Source of the DNA: an uncultured Rothia sp.
GTDB taxonomy: Bacteria; Actinomycetota; Actinomycetes; Actinomycetales; Micrococcaceae
Assembly (NCBI GenBank): GCA_946222285.1
Contig: CAMIIP010000001.1
Span: 62,001-126,000, forward strand
DNA length: 64,000 nt
Direction: 5' to 3'
Part shown: piece by piece, positions 8,814-17,690 of the stretch
How positions within the stretch are numbered: the stretch's first letter is position 1
Layout: each line of letters begins with the position of its first letter
The notes under the pieces: generated by a model
The model's database searches: none
Seen by the model: the letters and a program-made list of their open reading frames with translations, nothing else
What the model was told of the DNA's origin: nothing
Position numbers and translations under genes: made by a program

Positions 8814-10381
8814 TTAGTGCCCTTCCTGTGCTGGTTTTGTGCGGGCGATGCGGCGGTCGACTTCCATGGTGGTGGAGATGATAAAGACGCGGTGTAGGTG
8901 TTCAAGGGCTCCTGGTGTGCAGGCGTGGGTTTCGAGCTGGTCGTAGATGTATTTTTGGCTGAGTTCACTGGTTCGGTGAGGATGAGGATGGGTTTCTTTT
9001 GAGCGTAGGCGCGGGCGAGTGCTAGTCGTTGGCGTTGTCCGCCTGAGAGGTTTGTTCCTTCGGCGCTGATGGTAGCTTGCCAGTAGTGTTCTGGGTTCTC
9101 TCCGCCGAGTCGATGTGCGATTTCTAGGGAGTCAGTGAGTCTGAGGTATTCTTCGCGTTCGGTTGGGGTCAGTGGGGGTGCTCCTGTGGTGAGGTGTTCT
9201 GCCAATGTTCCTGCGAAAATCATGGGGTTGGGTTCGGAGAAGAGAATGTTCTCTGGTGAGTTGGTGCGTTCGCGTAGTGTTTCAGCGTATTCTTGGGCGG
9301 TTAGTCCCTGGTGGCGAGGGTTGATATAGATGATGTGGTCTTGTTCTGTTCCTGTTTCTAGTGTGGGCTGGTGGGTGGGTTCTTTGGCTTGTGTTTGGGT
9401 GCGTTCTTCTAGCCCTATGATTCGGCGGTAGGCTACGCGAGCGTCTCGGTAGACCATGAGTAACATTTCAACTGCCCAGATGGGGCCGACCATCATGGCG
9501 AGGATGCCGGAGATGGTGACGAGTTGGCTGGCGTTGATGTTGGTTATCCAGGTGTTGTTGTGAAGTTCTCCGCGCAGGGCGAGTCCGATGGTGATGGTGG
9601 TGGTAAGTCCGATCAGGAGTATGCGGAAGGCTCCTTGCCAGGAGTGGACTCGTTCGTAGGCTAGTTGTGAGGTGCGGACGTCGTGGGCGGAGGTGCGATA
9701 ACGTTCCAGCATGGTGGTGCCCGCTCCGAGTCCGACGATGGTTCGGATGGAAGTGGCTATATCGCTAGCTTTGGAGGTGCTGATGCCTATTTTGTCGCGG
9801 AAGGTTTCGGCGCGGTGTTCGAGGATTTTTGAGATGCGGGTGAGGACGGCGATGGTGATCATCATTCCGCCGAGCCCTGAGAGTGCCAGCGTTGGGTTAA
9901 GTATCCAGAGTTGGAGGGTTCCGAAGATGGCGATGGCTATGGAAGAGAAGGCGCCGTTAATTGTTTGGAGGGTGGCTGCTACGTTTTTGGTGTCTTTGTT
10001 GATGATGGCGACGACGGCTCCGGGGTCTCCGCGTTGGGCGGAGGTGGGGATGAGGGAGCCAGCGTAGAGTTTCCAGTCTCGCTCTAGCATCATGATCGTG
10101 CGGAAGCAGGTGCCCCACCCGATTTTTTCGTTGAGGGAAAGGAAGAGAATGAGTGTGCAGAGGGCAATGATGTAGATCCAGGCTTGGTGGTTGTTACCGG
10201 TGGTAAAGAGTTCGATGATGCTGGCGACTAGGGCAGGCATGAAGACGAGGGCTGCTCCGGAGACGGTTTCGGTGATGCAGGGTATGGCGAAGCGCCATTT
10301 TGAGTAGTTGTAGCCTGGGGGTATGAGGCTGAAGGTGGGGTTGTTGAGAGAGTTCTGTTCTGTATTTTTGGGTGAAGACAA
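8814..10381 (-). pseudogene. ABC exporter half-transporter A1, Walker A-less NBD, 13-bp deletion near Walker B
   Basis: First gene of the ABC operon. Membrane domain about residues 30-320, then a reduced NBD. There is no Walker A; only about 33 residues separate the start of the NBD (HIIYINPRHQG) from SEPNPMIFAGTL. LSGGQRQRLALARA is canonical at 445-458, and Walker B is degenerate (ILILTEPVNS). After that point 13 nt are missing relative to A2 (between AACTCA and GCCAAAA, near 8970). The frame leaves the family sequence and runs to 8726, overlapping B1. In the ancestral frame, QKYIYDQLETHACTPG up to the stop at 8814 is still readable. The late NBD helices are lost, though the LSGGQ donor motif remains. 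Confidence 0.82.
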
Positions 10382-10514
10382 TGACTTTATTCCTTGGTGT
10401 TTTTAGGGTTGTTGCAGAAGGCTCAGGTCTCAGTACGTAATCTGAAGTGTCGAGCCTGAAGATTTATGCGGAATAAAGTTTGTTGTTCATCGAAGGGGTT
10501 CTTTGCCATATTCA

Positions 10515-10547
10515 GTGATACAGAATTGTATGACTAGCATCACTGTA
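10515..10547. promoter_or_regulatory. Inverted repeats in the ABC-operon/helicase intergenic region
   Basis: In the 245-bp gap between the divergent ABC operon and the helicase, CAGTGAT (10515-10521) and ATCACTG (10541-10547) form a 7-bp inverted repeat. It brackets a smaller one, TACA-GAAT-TGTA (10521-10532). The position would suit a repressor operator for the ABC operon, whose start is at 10381. No regulator gene lies next to it. The assignment is by symmetry only. Confidence 0.35.
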
Positions 10548-10626
10548 CATTATTTTGTCCGTGTCTGCGCCAGATACTCAGGGAGCCTTCAATTATTTTG
10601 CTGCAGCTCGATAGACTAGAGGCATC

Positions 10627-13302
10627 ATGGAAAAAATTCTTGCGCATCTCAATCCCCAACTGGCTGATTCTACGAACCATTATTTTCGCGGCGATTTTGC
10701 CTCTAACCCTCTGACCTCGGATGAAATGTATGAGGCTTTTCTTGCCTGGGTTGCTTCGCGCGGTATGGAACTTTATCCCGCTCAGGATGAGGCAGTTTTA
10801 GAGATTGCCGGGGGTTCTAACGTTATTTTGGCTACCCCTACCGGTTCGGGTAAGTCCACCGTTGCCGTCGCGGCTCACTTCACCGCGCTCGCCACCGGTC
10901 AGCGTTCTTATTACACCGCGCCCATTAAGGCGCTGGTGAGCGAGAAGTTCTTTGACCTGGTAGAAATTTTTGGCGCTGAGAATGTGGGTATGGTAACCGG
11001 TGATAGCTCCATTAACTCCGGTGCACCCATTATCTGCTGCACTGCTGAGATTCTTGCCAATATTGTGTTGCGCGAAGGTCCAGGTGCGGATTTGTGCCAG
11101 ATCATTATGGATGAGTTCCATTTTTATTCAGACCCTCAGCGCGGCTGGGCTTGGCAGGTTCCTCTGCTCGACCTCCCCCAGGCACAGTTTCTGCTCATGA
11201 GCGCAACCCTCGGTGACACAACCCGTTTTGAAAAAGACCTCACCGAACTTACCGGGCGTTCCACCGCCTTGGTCACGTCAAAGACTAGACCTATCCCCTT
11301 GCATTTTTACTATTCCACCGAGCCGGTACAAGAGGCAGTTGCTGACTTGGTCTCTACCGGGCAGACTCCGGTATATATTGTGCACTTCTCCCAATTGCAA
11401 GCCATTGATACCGCGAGCGCTTTGATGAGCGTGGCTATTGCTTCCAAAGACGATAGAGAACGCATTAACGCTCTGTTGGAGAATTTCCGGTTCTCTGCTG
11501 GTTTCGGCAAAGTGCTGCAGCGTCTGGTGAAAAATGGTATCGGCGTTCACCACGCCGGTATGCTCCCCAAATACCGGCGTCTGGTGGAGCAGCTAGCTCA
11601 GGCCGGTTTGCTCAAAGTCATCTGCGGTACCGATACCCTCGGTGTGGGCATCAACGTCCCCATCCGTACCGTGCTGATTACCGCGCTTTCTAAGTTTGAC
11701 GGCCAGCGCACCCGCCGGTTGAAGGCTCGGGAGTTCCACCAAATTGCCGGGCGCGCGGGCCGCGCCGGCTTTGACACTGCCGGCACCGTCGTCGTTCAGG
11801 CACCGGAGCATGACATTGAAAACGAGCGGCTTGAAGCGAAGGCTCGCGAGAAATTCAACGGAGACGAAAAGAAAATGGGGCAGTCTCTTCGTGGCAAGAA
11901 AAAGAAACCCCCGCAGGGTTTTGTCGCCTGGTCGAAGAAGACTTTTGAGCAGTTGGTTGAGGCTGAACCTGAAGCGTTGAACGGCTCTTTCGATGTTACC
12001 CACTCAATGTTGCTCAATATCCTACAGCGGGAAGAAGACCCTTTTAAGGTAGTGCGGCATCTACTCACCGCCAACCATGAGGCACCGGTTAAGCAACGTC
12101 AGCTCATGCGTAAAGCTCTCGGTATTTATCGTGAGCTGCTGACCGGCGGCGTCGTCGAACGTTTAGAAGAGCCCGATGAGTTTGGTCGCCGTGTGCGCCT
12201 GACCGTGCAGTTGCAAGAGAATTTCGCTCTGAACCAGCCGCTCTCCCCCTTCGCCCTTGCTTCGCTATCCCTGCTAGATCAAGAATCTGATGACTATGCC
12301 TTAGATGCTGTCTCGGTCATTGAATCCACGTTAGAGAACCCCCGCCAGGTGCTGAATATGCAGGAGAAGAAGGTCAAGTCTGAAGCGCTGGCTGAAATGA
12401 AGGCTGAGGGCATGGACTACAACGAGCGTATGCGTGAACTCGATGAAATTACCTATCCCAAGCCGCTAGCGGAGCTACTTGATTCAGCTTTTGAAACTTA
12501 CCGTTCCGGTGCGCCCTGGATGAGCGAATTCGAGCTAGCACCTAAGTCGGTAGTGCGCGATATGTACGAACGCGCCATGGATTTTGGCTCCTACGTGCAA
12601 TACTATTCACTGGATCGCTCCGAGGGTATTCTGCTGCGTTATCTCTCCGATGCGTACAAGGCGCTACGCCAGACGGTGCCGCTCTCGGCCCTGACCGAAG
12701 AACTCACCGACATCATCGAGTGGTTAGGCGAAATCATTCGCCAAACCGACTCCTCTTTGGTGGATGATTGGGAGCGACTTGCCGCCGGTGAAGATCCGCT
12801 CAAGGTTCGGGAGGAAGAAGAAACTATCGGTGAGGAACACGTACCGGTCATTACCGATAATCCTCGCGCTTTCAAAGTGATGGTTCGCAATGCCCTCTTT
12901 CGCCGCGTGGAGCTCTTTGCCGACGAAAAAGACCGAACCCTGGGCGAAATGGACGCCGAATCGGGCTGGGACGCCGAGCGTTGGGCAGATGCGCTCGATG
13001 CTTACTTCGACGAGTACGACGACATCTTCACTGACGCCGCAGCCCGCTCCCCACAACTCATCACCATCGACACCAACACCAAAGATCACCCCGGTATTTG
13101 GAAAGTCACCCAAATATTCGCAGACCCCGAAGATCATCACGACTTTGGCATCCGTGCCGATATAGATTTGCTAGCCTCAGATCAAGCTGGCGTTCCGGTT
13201 GTACGCATCACCCATGTAGGAGAACTCGAAAATGCCGCTGGCTCACTCACCCAAACTTCCACAAACCGCCCACAAACTTGGCGCTACCATTCAGGTAGGT
13301 GA
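10627..13302 (+). CDS. DEAD/DEAH-box superfamily II helicase (DUF3516 type)
   Basis: An 891-residue RNA/DNA helicase of the actinobacterial HelY/Ski2-like group. Motif I ATPTGSGKST is near residues 69-78, Walker B/motif II DEFH near 162-165, motif III LMSATL near 190, and a helicase C-terminal core carries GTDTLGVGIN and the arginine-rich QIAGRAGRAG. The remaining ~450 residues match the extended C-terminal DUF3516 region in composition. It probably remodels RNA or DNA in the cytoplasm; the specific role is not known. A possible -10 (TAGACT, 10612-10617) lies only 9 nt before the ATG, with AGAGG as a weak ribosome site, so the leader may be very short. The end overlaps the next gene by 71 nt. 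Confidence 0.9.
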   Translation: MEKILAHLNPQLADSTNHYFRGDFASNPLTSDEMYEAFLAWVASRGMELYPAQDEAVLEIAGGSNVILATPTGSGKSTVAVAAHFTALATGQRSYYTAPIKALVSEKFFDLVEIFGAENVGMVTGDSSINSGAPIICCTAEILANIVLREGPGADLCQIIMDEFHFYSDPQRGWAWQVPLLDLPQAQFLLMSATLGDTTRFEKDLTELTGRSTALVTSKTRPIPLHFYYSTEPVQEAVADLVSTGQTPVYIVHFSQLQAIDTASALMSVAIASKDDRERINALLENFRFSAGFGKVLQRLVKNGIGVHHAGMLPKYRRLVEQLAQAGLLKVICGTDTLGVGINVPIRTVLITALSKFDGQRTRRLKAREFHQIAGRAGRAGFDTAGTVVVQAPEHDIENERLEAKAREKFNGDEKKMGQSLRGKKKKPPQGFVAWSKKTFEQLVEAEPEALNGSFDVTHSMLLNILQREEDPFKVVRHLLTANHEAPVKQRQLMRKALGIYRELLTGGVVERLEEPDEFGRRVRLTVQLQENFALNQPLSPFALASLSLLDQESDDYALDAVSVIESTLENPRQVLNMQEKKVKSEALAEMKAEGMDYNERMRELDEITYPKPLAELLDSAFETYRSGAPWMSEFELAPKSVVRDMYERAMDFGSYVQYYSLDRSEGILLRYLSDAYKALRQTVPLSALTEELTDIIEWLGEIIRQTDSSLVDDWERLAAGEDPLKVREEEETIGEEHVPVITDNPRAFKVMVRNALFRRVELFADEKDRTLGEMDAESGWDAERWADALDAYFDEYDDIFTDAAARSPQLITIDTNTKDHPGIWKVTQIFADPEDHHDFGIRADIDLLASDQAGVPVVRITHVGELENAAGSLTQTSTNRPQTWRYHSGR

Positions 13303-14641
13303 GCTAGCGCTGACCGATCACTACTTCACGGTACCGGCAACCCACGGTCTGATCTTTGGTAAAAATACTCAGGCGGCAGAAGAACACCCCTTCGCTCAAG
13401 AAACCATCACGGTCTTCGCCCGCGAAGTCATCAACACTTCTACCGACCTTACGGATTCCCCAGAGCAACGCCCCTTCATGGTCTACTTACAAGGAGGTCC
13501 CGGCGGCAAAAGTCCCCGCCCCGCTATAGATTCGGGCTGGGTCGCCGAACTTTCCAAAACCCACCGGCTGGTATTGCTGGATCAGCGTGGCACCGGGCTC
13601 TCCACCCCGCTGAGCGCAAACAGTATCAACGCCATCGGTTCCCTCCAACGCCAGGAAAAATACCTCGAACTCTTCCGCGCCGACTCAATTATTGCCGATG
13701 CCGAAGTAGTCCGCTCCTACCTACTCGCAGAACACACCGACCGCAGATGGTCCACCATGGGACAAAGCTACGGTGGATTTCTTACTCTTTCCTACCTCTC
13801 TTTCGCCCCCGAATCTCTCACAGACTGCCGAATGACCGCAGGGCTCGCGCCCCTTCGTGCCCACATCGACGACGTCTACCGGCGCACCCTAGACCGCACT
13901 GCCGAGCGCAACGAAGAATTCTATAGCTGGTATCCACAAGACCGCGAGCTCGCCGTCCGTATCGCCGACTTCATCCGCGAGAACCAGCCAGTTCTACCCA
14001 CCGGCGAAATACTCACCGACCACCGCTTTCAAATGCTCGGCTCCTACCTGGGCGGCAACTCCCGTGTGCGCGAACTGCACTACATTTTAGAAACTGCCTT
14101 CGCCGAATCAGACAAGCACCTCTCTGCACAGTTCCTCACCGCCGTCAGCGACACGGTCTCCTTCGCCTCCGCGCCCCTCTACGGGCTCCTACACGAATCT
14201 ATTTATGCCGATGGCCCCTCAGATTCAGGCTCTCCCTCACCGGCACCCACTGCATGGTCTGCAGCTCGTATGAGTCGGCAACGCACAGATTTCTCCCCTG
14301 AAGCAAAGACGCTACTCTTTACCGGCGAACATATCTTCCCCTGGTACTTCCAAGAAGATCCTGCGCTGGCACCCCTACACGATATTGCCCACACCCTGGC
14401 AGATAAGAAAGATTGGGGCAGACTCTACGATCACGAACAGCTCTCAGCTAACACCGTGCCATTAGTAGCAGCTGCCTACGTCCCCGATATCTACGTGGAC
14501 TATGCCCATTCCATCAACACAGCTAACTGGGTCGGCAACACCCAAGTATGGACTTCCCATACCCACCACCATGATGGACTCGGCGCCGATGGCACTACTA
14601 TCCTCACCCACCTGAAAAATCTTCTCGCCAATACCCGCTAA
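13232..14641 (+). CDS. Alpha/beta-hydrolase, proline iminopeptidase-like (S33 family)
   Basis: A 469-residue cytoplasmic alpha/beta-hydrolase. The oxyanion-hole motif GGPGGKS is at residues 88-94, DQRGTGLSTP near 117-126, and the nucleophile elbow GQSYGG has Ser at about 179. A C-terminal HHHDG provides the likely catalytic His. This arrangement fits prolyl aminopeptidase-like S33 peptidases that release N-terminal residues from short peptides. The ATG is preceded by AGGAG 9 nt upstream and lies inside the 3' end of the helicase in another frame, so the two genes are probably translationally coupled. The extended overlap hints that the helicase stop may have been moved downstream. Confidence 0.87.
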   Translation: MPLAHSPKLPQTAHKLGATIQVGELALTDHYFTVPATHGLIFGKNTQAAEEHPFAQETITVFAREVINTSTDLTDSPEQRPFMVYLQGGPGGKSPRPAIDSGWVAELSKTHRLVLLDQRGTGLSTPLSANSINAIGSLQRQEKYLELFRADSIIADAEVVRSYLLAEHTDRRWSTMGQSYGGFLTLSYLSFAPESLTDCRMTAGLAPLRAHIDDVYRRTLDRTAERNEEFYSWYPQDRELAVRIADFIRENQPVLPTGEILTDHRFQMLGSYLGGNSRVRELHYILETAFAESDKHLSAQFLTAVSDTVSFASAPLYGLLHESIYADGPSDSGSPSPAPTAWSAARMSRQRTDFSPEAKTLLFTGEHIFPWYFQEDPALAPLHDIAHTLADKKDWGRLYDHEQLSANTVPLVAAAYVPDIYVDYAHSINTANWVGNTQVWTSHTHHHDGLGADGTTILTHLKNLLANTR

Positions 14642-14682
14642 AATCAAAGTCATCGCATCACAAAATACAAGGGGGAATGTAC

Positions 14683-15900
14683 GTGGTTTCGCGTGCACAA
14701 TTTTTAGGCGGAACAACTCTGGGTGTACTGGCTACATCCATGACAGCAAACACAGCATCAGCGGCAGAAAATGGCCGGATGCTCATCGCAACCGACCAGG
14801 GCATCGCCGCCGACGGATCCGCCGTCAACCAGAAAATTAACAAACTGATCGACTCTCTAGCCAAACAAGGCGGCGGCACCATCATCTTCCCGCCCGGCAC
14901 CTACGGTGTCGACTCTCAAGGAATTGAACTCAAAAACCAGGTCAGCATCATGGGGCTGGGCGAAGCAACCCACTTTCGTCCGCTAGGCGACTGGAAAGAA
15001 CTAGCCGGCGTCTTTCGTATCGGCACCCACACCACCCCGTCAACTCAACCGGCCTACCGCTGCGGAATCCACAACCTTTCCATCAAAACCGCAAAAAACC
15101 CTTCCGAACATACAGACTCAAAACCCAACGCTGTGGGCATTCTCTTCAACACCTCCAACGGAGATAAACCCACCGACCCAGACGCCGCCCACAGAATCTC
15201 CGGAATCACCCTCTGGGACCTAGATATGGGCATTATCCTCAAAGGTAAAGACGATCAAGGCTGCACAGTATCAGAAGTTCGCGGCCGACGCTTTCTACGC
15301 ACCGCACTACAGATAGGCGAAAAAGAAGCAGACGGAGGAGCCGACAACATGTTCTCTCTGATTGACTTCTCCTCAGCCAACCTAGCCCGTATAGACTGCG
15401 CCACCATCGAAATATATACCGCTAATTGCTCCTTCTCCCAGGTCAAAGCCTGGTACTCCAAACGATCCCTATCTTTTGCCGACTCCGTCAAAGCAGGGGC
15501 AGGCTACTACATCAAAGGCACCCGCAACACCTTCAACCAATGCGATGCCCAAGATAACGGAGGTCATGGCTTTGTTCTGGAATACCCCAATAACTCCTTA
15601 ATCAACTGCATCGCCGACTCCAATGGCTATGCACATAATATCTCGGGCGCAGCCAACCCCTCCGAAGCCCACGGTTTCCATATCCTCAAAGGCGCTCGCG
15701 GCGTCCAACTCATCGGATGCCAGTCGTTCAACCGCACCAAAGACCAGCCTGGTCAACAGGTAGGTTTCTGGGTAGATCAAGACAACCACCAGGTCACTCT
15801 TATTGGCTCCACCGCCGCTAATACCGAATCCGCAGCACAAACCGGAGACCTCAAAGGATCACAATCCCTGATCGAATCGGATCAGATCGACCAACAATAA
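14683..15900 (+). CDS. Secreted right-handed parallel beta-helix protein (pectate lyase-like fold)
   Basis: About 405 residues. The N-terminus VSRAQFLGGTTLGVLATS, ending in an ASAAE cleavage site, looks like an export signal. It resembles a Tat signal (SRRxFLGG), but the second Arg is Ala. The body starts with GTIIFPPGTYGVDSQGIEL, typical of the pectate_lyase_3/GH28-like N-terminal helix coil. Repeated short beta coils follow (NTFNQCDAQDNGGHGF, NSLINCIADSNG, VQLIGCQSFN). It may bind or cut a polysaccharide; no catalytic residues can be assigned confidently. I prefer GTG at 14683 because GGGGGA lies 6 nt upstream, while an ATG two codons earlier directly abuts that site. A strong terminator follows. 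Confidence 0.78.
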   Translation: MVSRAQFLGGTTLGVLATSMTANTASAAENGRMLIATDQGIAADGSAVNQKINKLIDSLAKQGGGTIIFPPGTYGVDSQGIELKNQVSIMGLGEATHFRPLGDWKELAGVFRIGTHTTPSTQPAYRCGIHNLSIKTAKNPSEHTDSKPNAVGILFNTSNGDKPTDPDAAHRISGITLWDLDMGIILKGKDDQGCTVSEVRGRRFLRTALQIGEKEADGGADNMFSLIDFSSANLARIDCATIEIYTANCSFSQVKAWYSKRSLSFADSVKAGAGYYIKGTRNTFNQCDAQDNGGHGFVLEYPNNSLINCIADSNGYAHNISGAANPSEAHGFHILKGARGVQLIGCQSFNRTKDQPGQQVGFWVDQDNHQVTLIGSTAANTESAAQTGDLKGSQSLIESDQIDQQ

Positions 15901-15923
15901 GTACACCTTCTCCCAACACAAAC

Positions 15924-15964
15924 AAGAACCCCTCGAAGATCATTATGATTTTCGAGGGGTTCTT
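15924..15964. terminator. Bidirectional terminator after the beta-helix gene
   Basis: A 14-bp perfect stem (15924-15937 with 15951-15964) between convergent genes: the beta-helix gene on plus and terC on minus. Confidence 0.85.
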
Positions 15965-16004
15965 GCGTGAATTAGTACTCTCAGAGAACTAACAAAAAGT
16001 CACA

Positions 16005-17201
16005 CTACTGGTTCATATAGGTCTCGTGCTCACCGCGAGCGCGGGACACCAAATCGTGGTATTCGCTCTCAGATTCGATGAGTTCATCGCGGTATTTCTG
16101 TGGAATTTTGCGAGACTTGGCAGTTGCTTCGTCCAGCTTCTGCTGGATTTCGGTACGTTCTGTTTCAGATGCGTCTGCTGGCAGATCTAGGTACTTTTCT
16201 GAGAGGTTTTGTACGCGCTGGATTGTTGCCAGCGCCTTGCCCTTGGGGCTCAGTAGCGAAGCCACAACAGTGATGATGAGGATGCCAATAATCACTGCGA
16301 GGGAGAATCCGATACCGACTTCTACAACGTGTATAGATTCGCCGTTGTTGATGAAGGGCAGGGTATTCTCGTGGAGGGCGTGCAGCATGAGTTTGACACC
16401 AATGAAGGCCAGGATCGCTGAGAGTCCCCAGGAAAGGTAAATCAGGCGATCGAGTAGTCCGTCGATGAGGAAGTAGAGCTGGCGTAGACCCATAAGTGAG
16501 AAGGCTGTGGCGGTGAAGACGATGTAGGCTTCTTGCGTCAGTCCGAAGATAGCCGGGATGGAGTCCAGGGCAAAGAGGATGTCGGTACCGCCGATAGCGA
16601 CCATGACCAGGAGCATGGGGGTCAGGACTCGTTTACCGTTTTCGTAGGTGAAGAGTTTATCGCCGTCGTAGTGTTCTGAGGTGTGAAAGATTTTCTTGGC
16701 GAGACGGACGATGAAGTTATTCGCTTCGTCTTCGTCCTTATCGGTTATTTCGCTCTTGATGAGGTTACCTGCGGTAAGGAGCAAGATGATGCCGAAGAGG
16801 TAGAAGACGGCGCTCCATCGGTTGATTGCTGCGGCGCCGACGAAGATGAAGGCGGTACGGGCGATCAGTGCGAAGATAATGCCGAAGAGGAGAACCTTTT
16901 GCTGGTCCTCGCGGGGGACCTTGAAGGAGGCCATGATGATGAGGAAAACGAAGAGGTTATCAACGCTGAGAGCCTTCTCGGTGATATAGCCGCCATAGTA
17001 TTCAGCGGCGAACCGCGAGCCGTCCCAGAAGAGTATCAGTAGACCGAAGAGGAGTGCGATACCAACGTAAACTGCTGACCAGATAGCAGCTTCTTTGATG
17101 GTTGGTTCGTGAGCTTTACGAACGTGGAAGAAGAAGTCGTATGCAAGTAGTGCAAGAATGAGAACGATGGTTACGCCCCATTGCAACCCAGTGATTTCCA
17201 T
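16005..17201 (-). CDS. TerC family integral membrane protein
   Basis: A polytopic inner-membrane protein of 398 residues from the ATG at 17201 (MEITGLQWGV), which has AAAGG about 6 nt upstream. The longer frame to 17240 has no such site. Family signatures visible are KALSVDNLFVFLIIMASF and GGTDILFALDSIPAIFG, with acidic residues in membrane helices. TerC/Alx proteins export manganese or supply it to secreted enzymes; early work linked them to tellurite resistance. The upstream leader contains a probable yybP-ykoY Mn riboswitch, which supports a role in Mn homeostasis. The C-terminus carries a charged cytoplasmic tail of about 70 residues. Confidence 0.9.
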   Translation of the reverse strand: MEITGLQWGVTIVLILALLAYDFFFHVRKAHEPTIKEAAIWSAVYVGIALLFGLLILFWDGSRFAAEYYGGYITEKALSVDNLFVFLIIMASFKVPREDQQKVLLFGIIFALIARTAFIFVGAAAINRWSAVFYLFGIILLLTAGNLIKSEITDKDEDEANNFIVRLAKKIFHTSEHYDGDKLFTYENGKRVLTPMLLVMVAIGGTDILFALDSIPAIFGLTQEAYIVFTATAFSLMGLRQLYFLIDGLLDRLIYLSWGLSAILAFIGVKLMLHALHENTLPFINNGESIHVVEVGIGFSLAVIIGILIITVVASLLSPKGKALATIQRVQNLSEKYLDLPADASETERTEIQQKLDEATAKSRKIPQKYRDELIESESEYHDLVSRARGEHETYMNQ

Positions 17202-17269
17202 GGGAGCCTTTCTTGTGGTTGGATATGCCAATGACCACAAGTCTCTCCCACCACCAAAATCCTCTGGTG

Positions 17270-17340
17270 GTTTTCTACTCCGGCTGAGCGCCTTTGGTCA
17301 ACGTGCTGACGAAATAGAAATTAGCGGGATACTCCCTTGC
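17270..17340 (-). promoter_or_regulatory. Probable yybP-ykoY (manganese) riboswitch in the terC leader
   Basis: On the minus strand the leader shows the family's conserved pieces in order: GGGAGTATCCCGC (17336-17324), CGTCAGCACG, then GCTCAGCCGGAGTAG ending at 17275. Two hairpins follow before the gene: ACCACCA/TGGTGGT, and CTTGTGG/CCACAAG just ahead of the AAAGG ribosome site. This layout could control translation or termination. The family is known to sense Mn2+ upstream of terC/alx and mntP genes. Assigned by eye; no covariance model was run. Confidence 0.6.
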
Positions 17341-17429
17341 TCGCAAAAAAGTCTACAGTACACCTATCTTCTGTGGTGTTGCTTGTCAAAGGAATCACAG
17401 ACTATAAGTGGTTTTCACCAAATAACTTC

Positions 17430-17690
17430 TCACATAGATAAAATACCAGGCTGAGGAGTAAACACTGAGACAGTAATTCCATAGCGGTTGGAAATTTCCT
17501 GTTGCTTTGCAGCGTTAATAGCTCGCAATCGACCGTTGAGCATAAATGCATCAACAAGGCTCCAGATACCTAGCGTCATCCAGTTGAGAAATGTCATTGC
17601 GATGGCATACCCGGTATTTCCAAGGTAATAGCGATGACCACCAAAGCACCCAAGCTACAGTACTGTTTTTCTTTTCATTAATTTGAACAA
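17430..17690 (-). pseudogene. TM2-domain membrane protein remnant
   Basis: One frame carries NEKKNSTVA, then the reading shifts to a frame that gives LGCFGGHRYYLGNTGYA and WMTLGIWSLVDAFM, ending at a TGA at 17430. The second part is the classic TM2-domain core (LGxFGxHRxYLG). The first transmembrane helix is shortened, and a stop codon precedes LGCFGG in its own frame. I read it as a decayed TM2 gene that has lost a few codons and its own start. It adjoins another gene fragment. Confidence 0.65.

Noticed and set aside
9711..10067. Open frames antisense to the ABC genes (several of 60-200 codons)
   Set aside because: They lack ribosome sites and known domains and follow from codon bias on the opposite strand.
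2653..10381. ABC/APH operon as a lantibiotic or other RiPP biosynthetic cluster
   Set aside because: I found no precursor-like small gene, dehydratase, cyclase, protease domain or radical-SAM gene next to it; only exporters and a kinase are visible.
13232..13302. 71-nt overlap of helicase and hydrolase as a frameshift or misassembly
   Set aside because: Both frames are plausible through the overlap and the hydrolase has its own AGGAG; a long overlap caused by a displaced stop is simpler.
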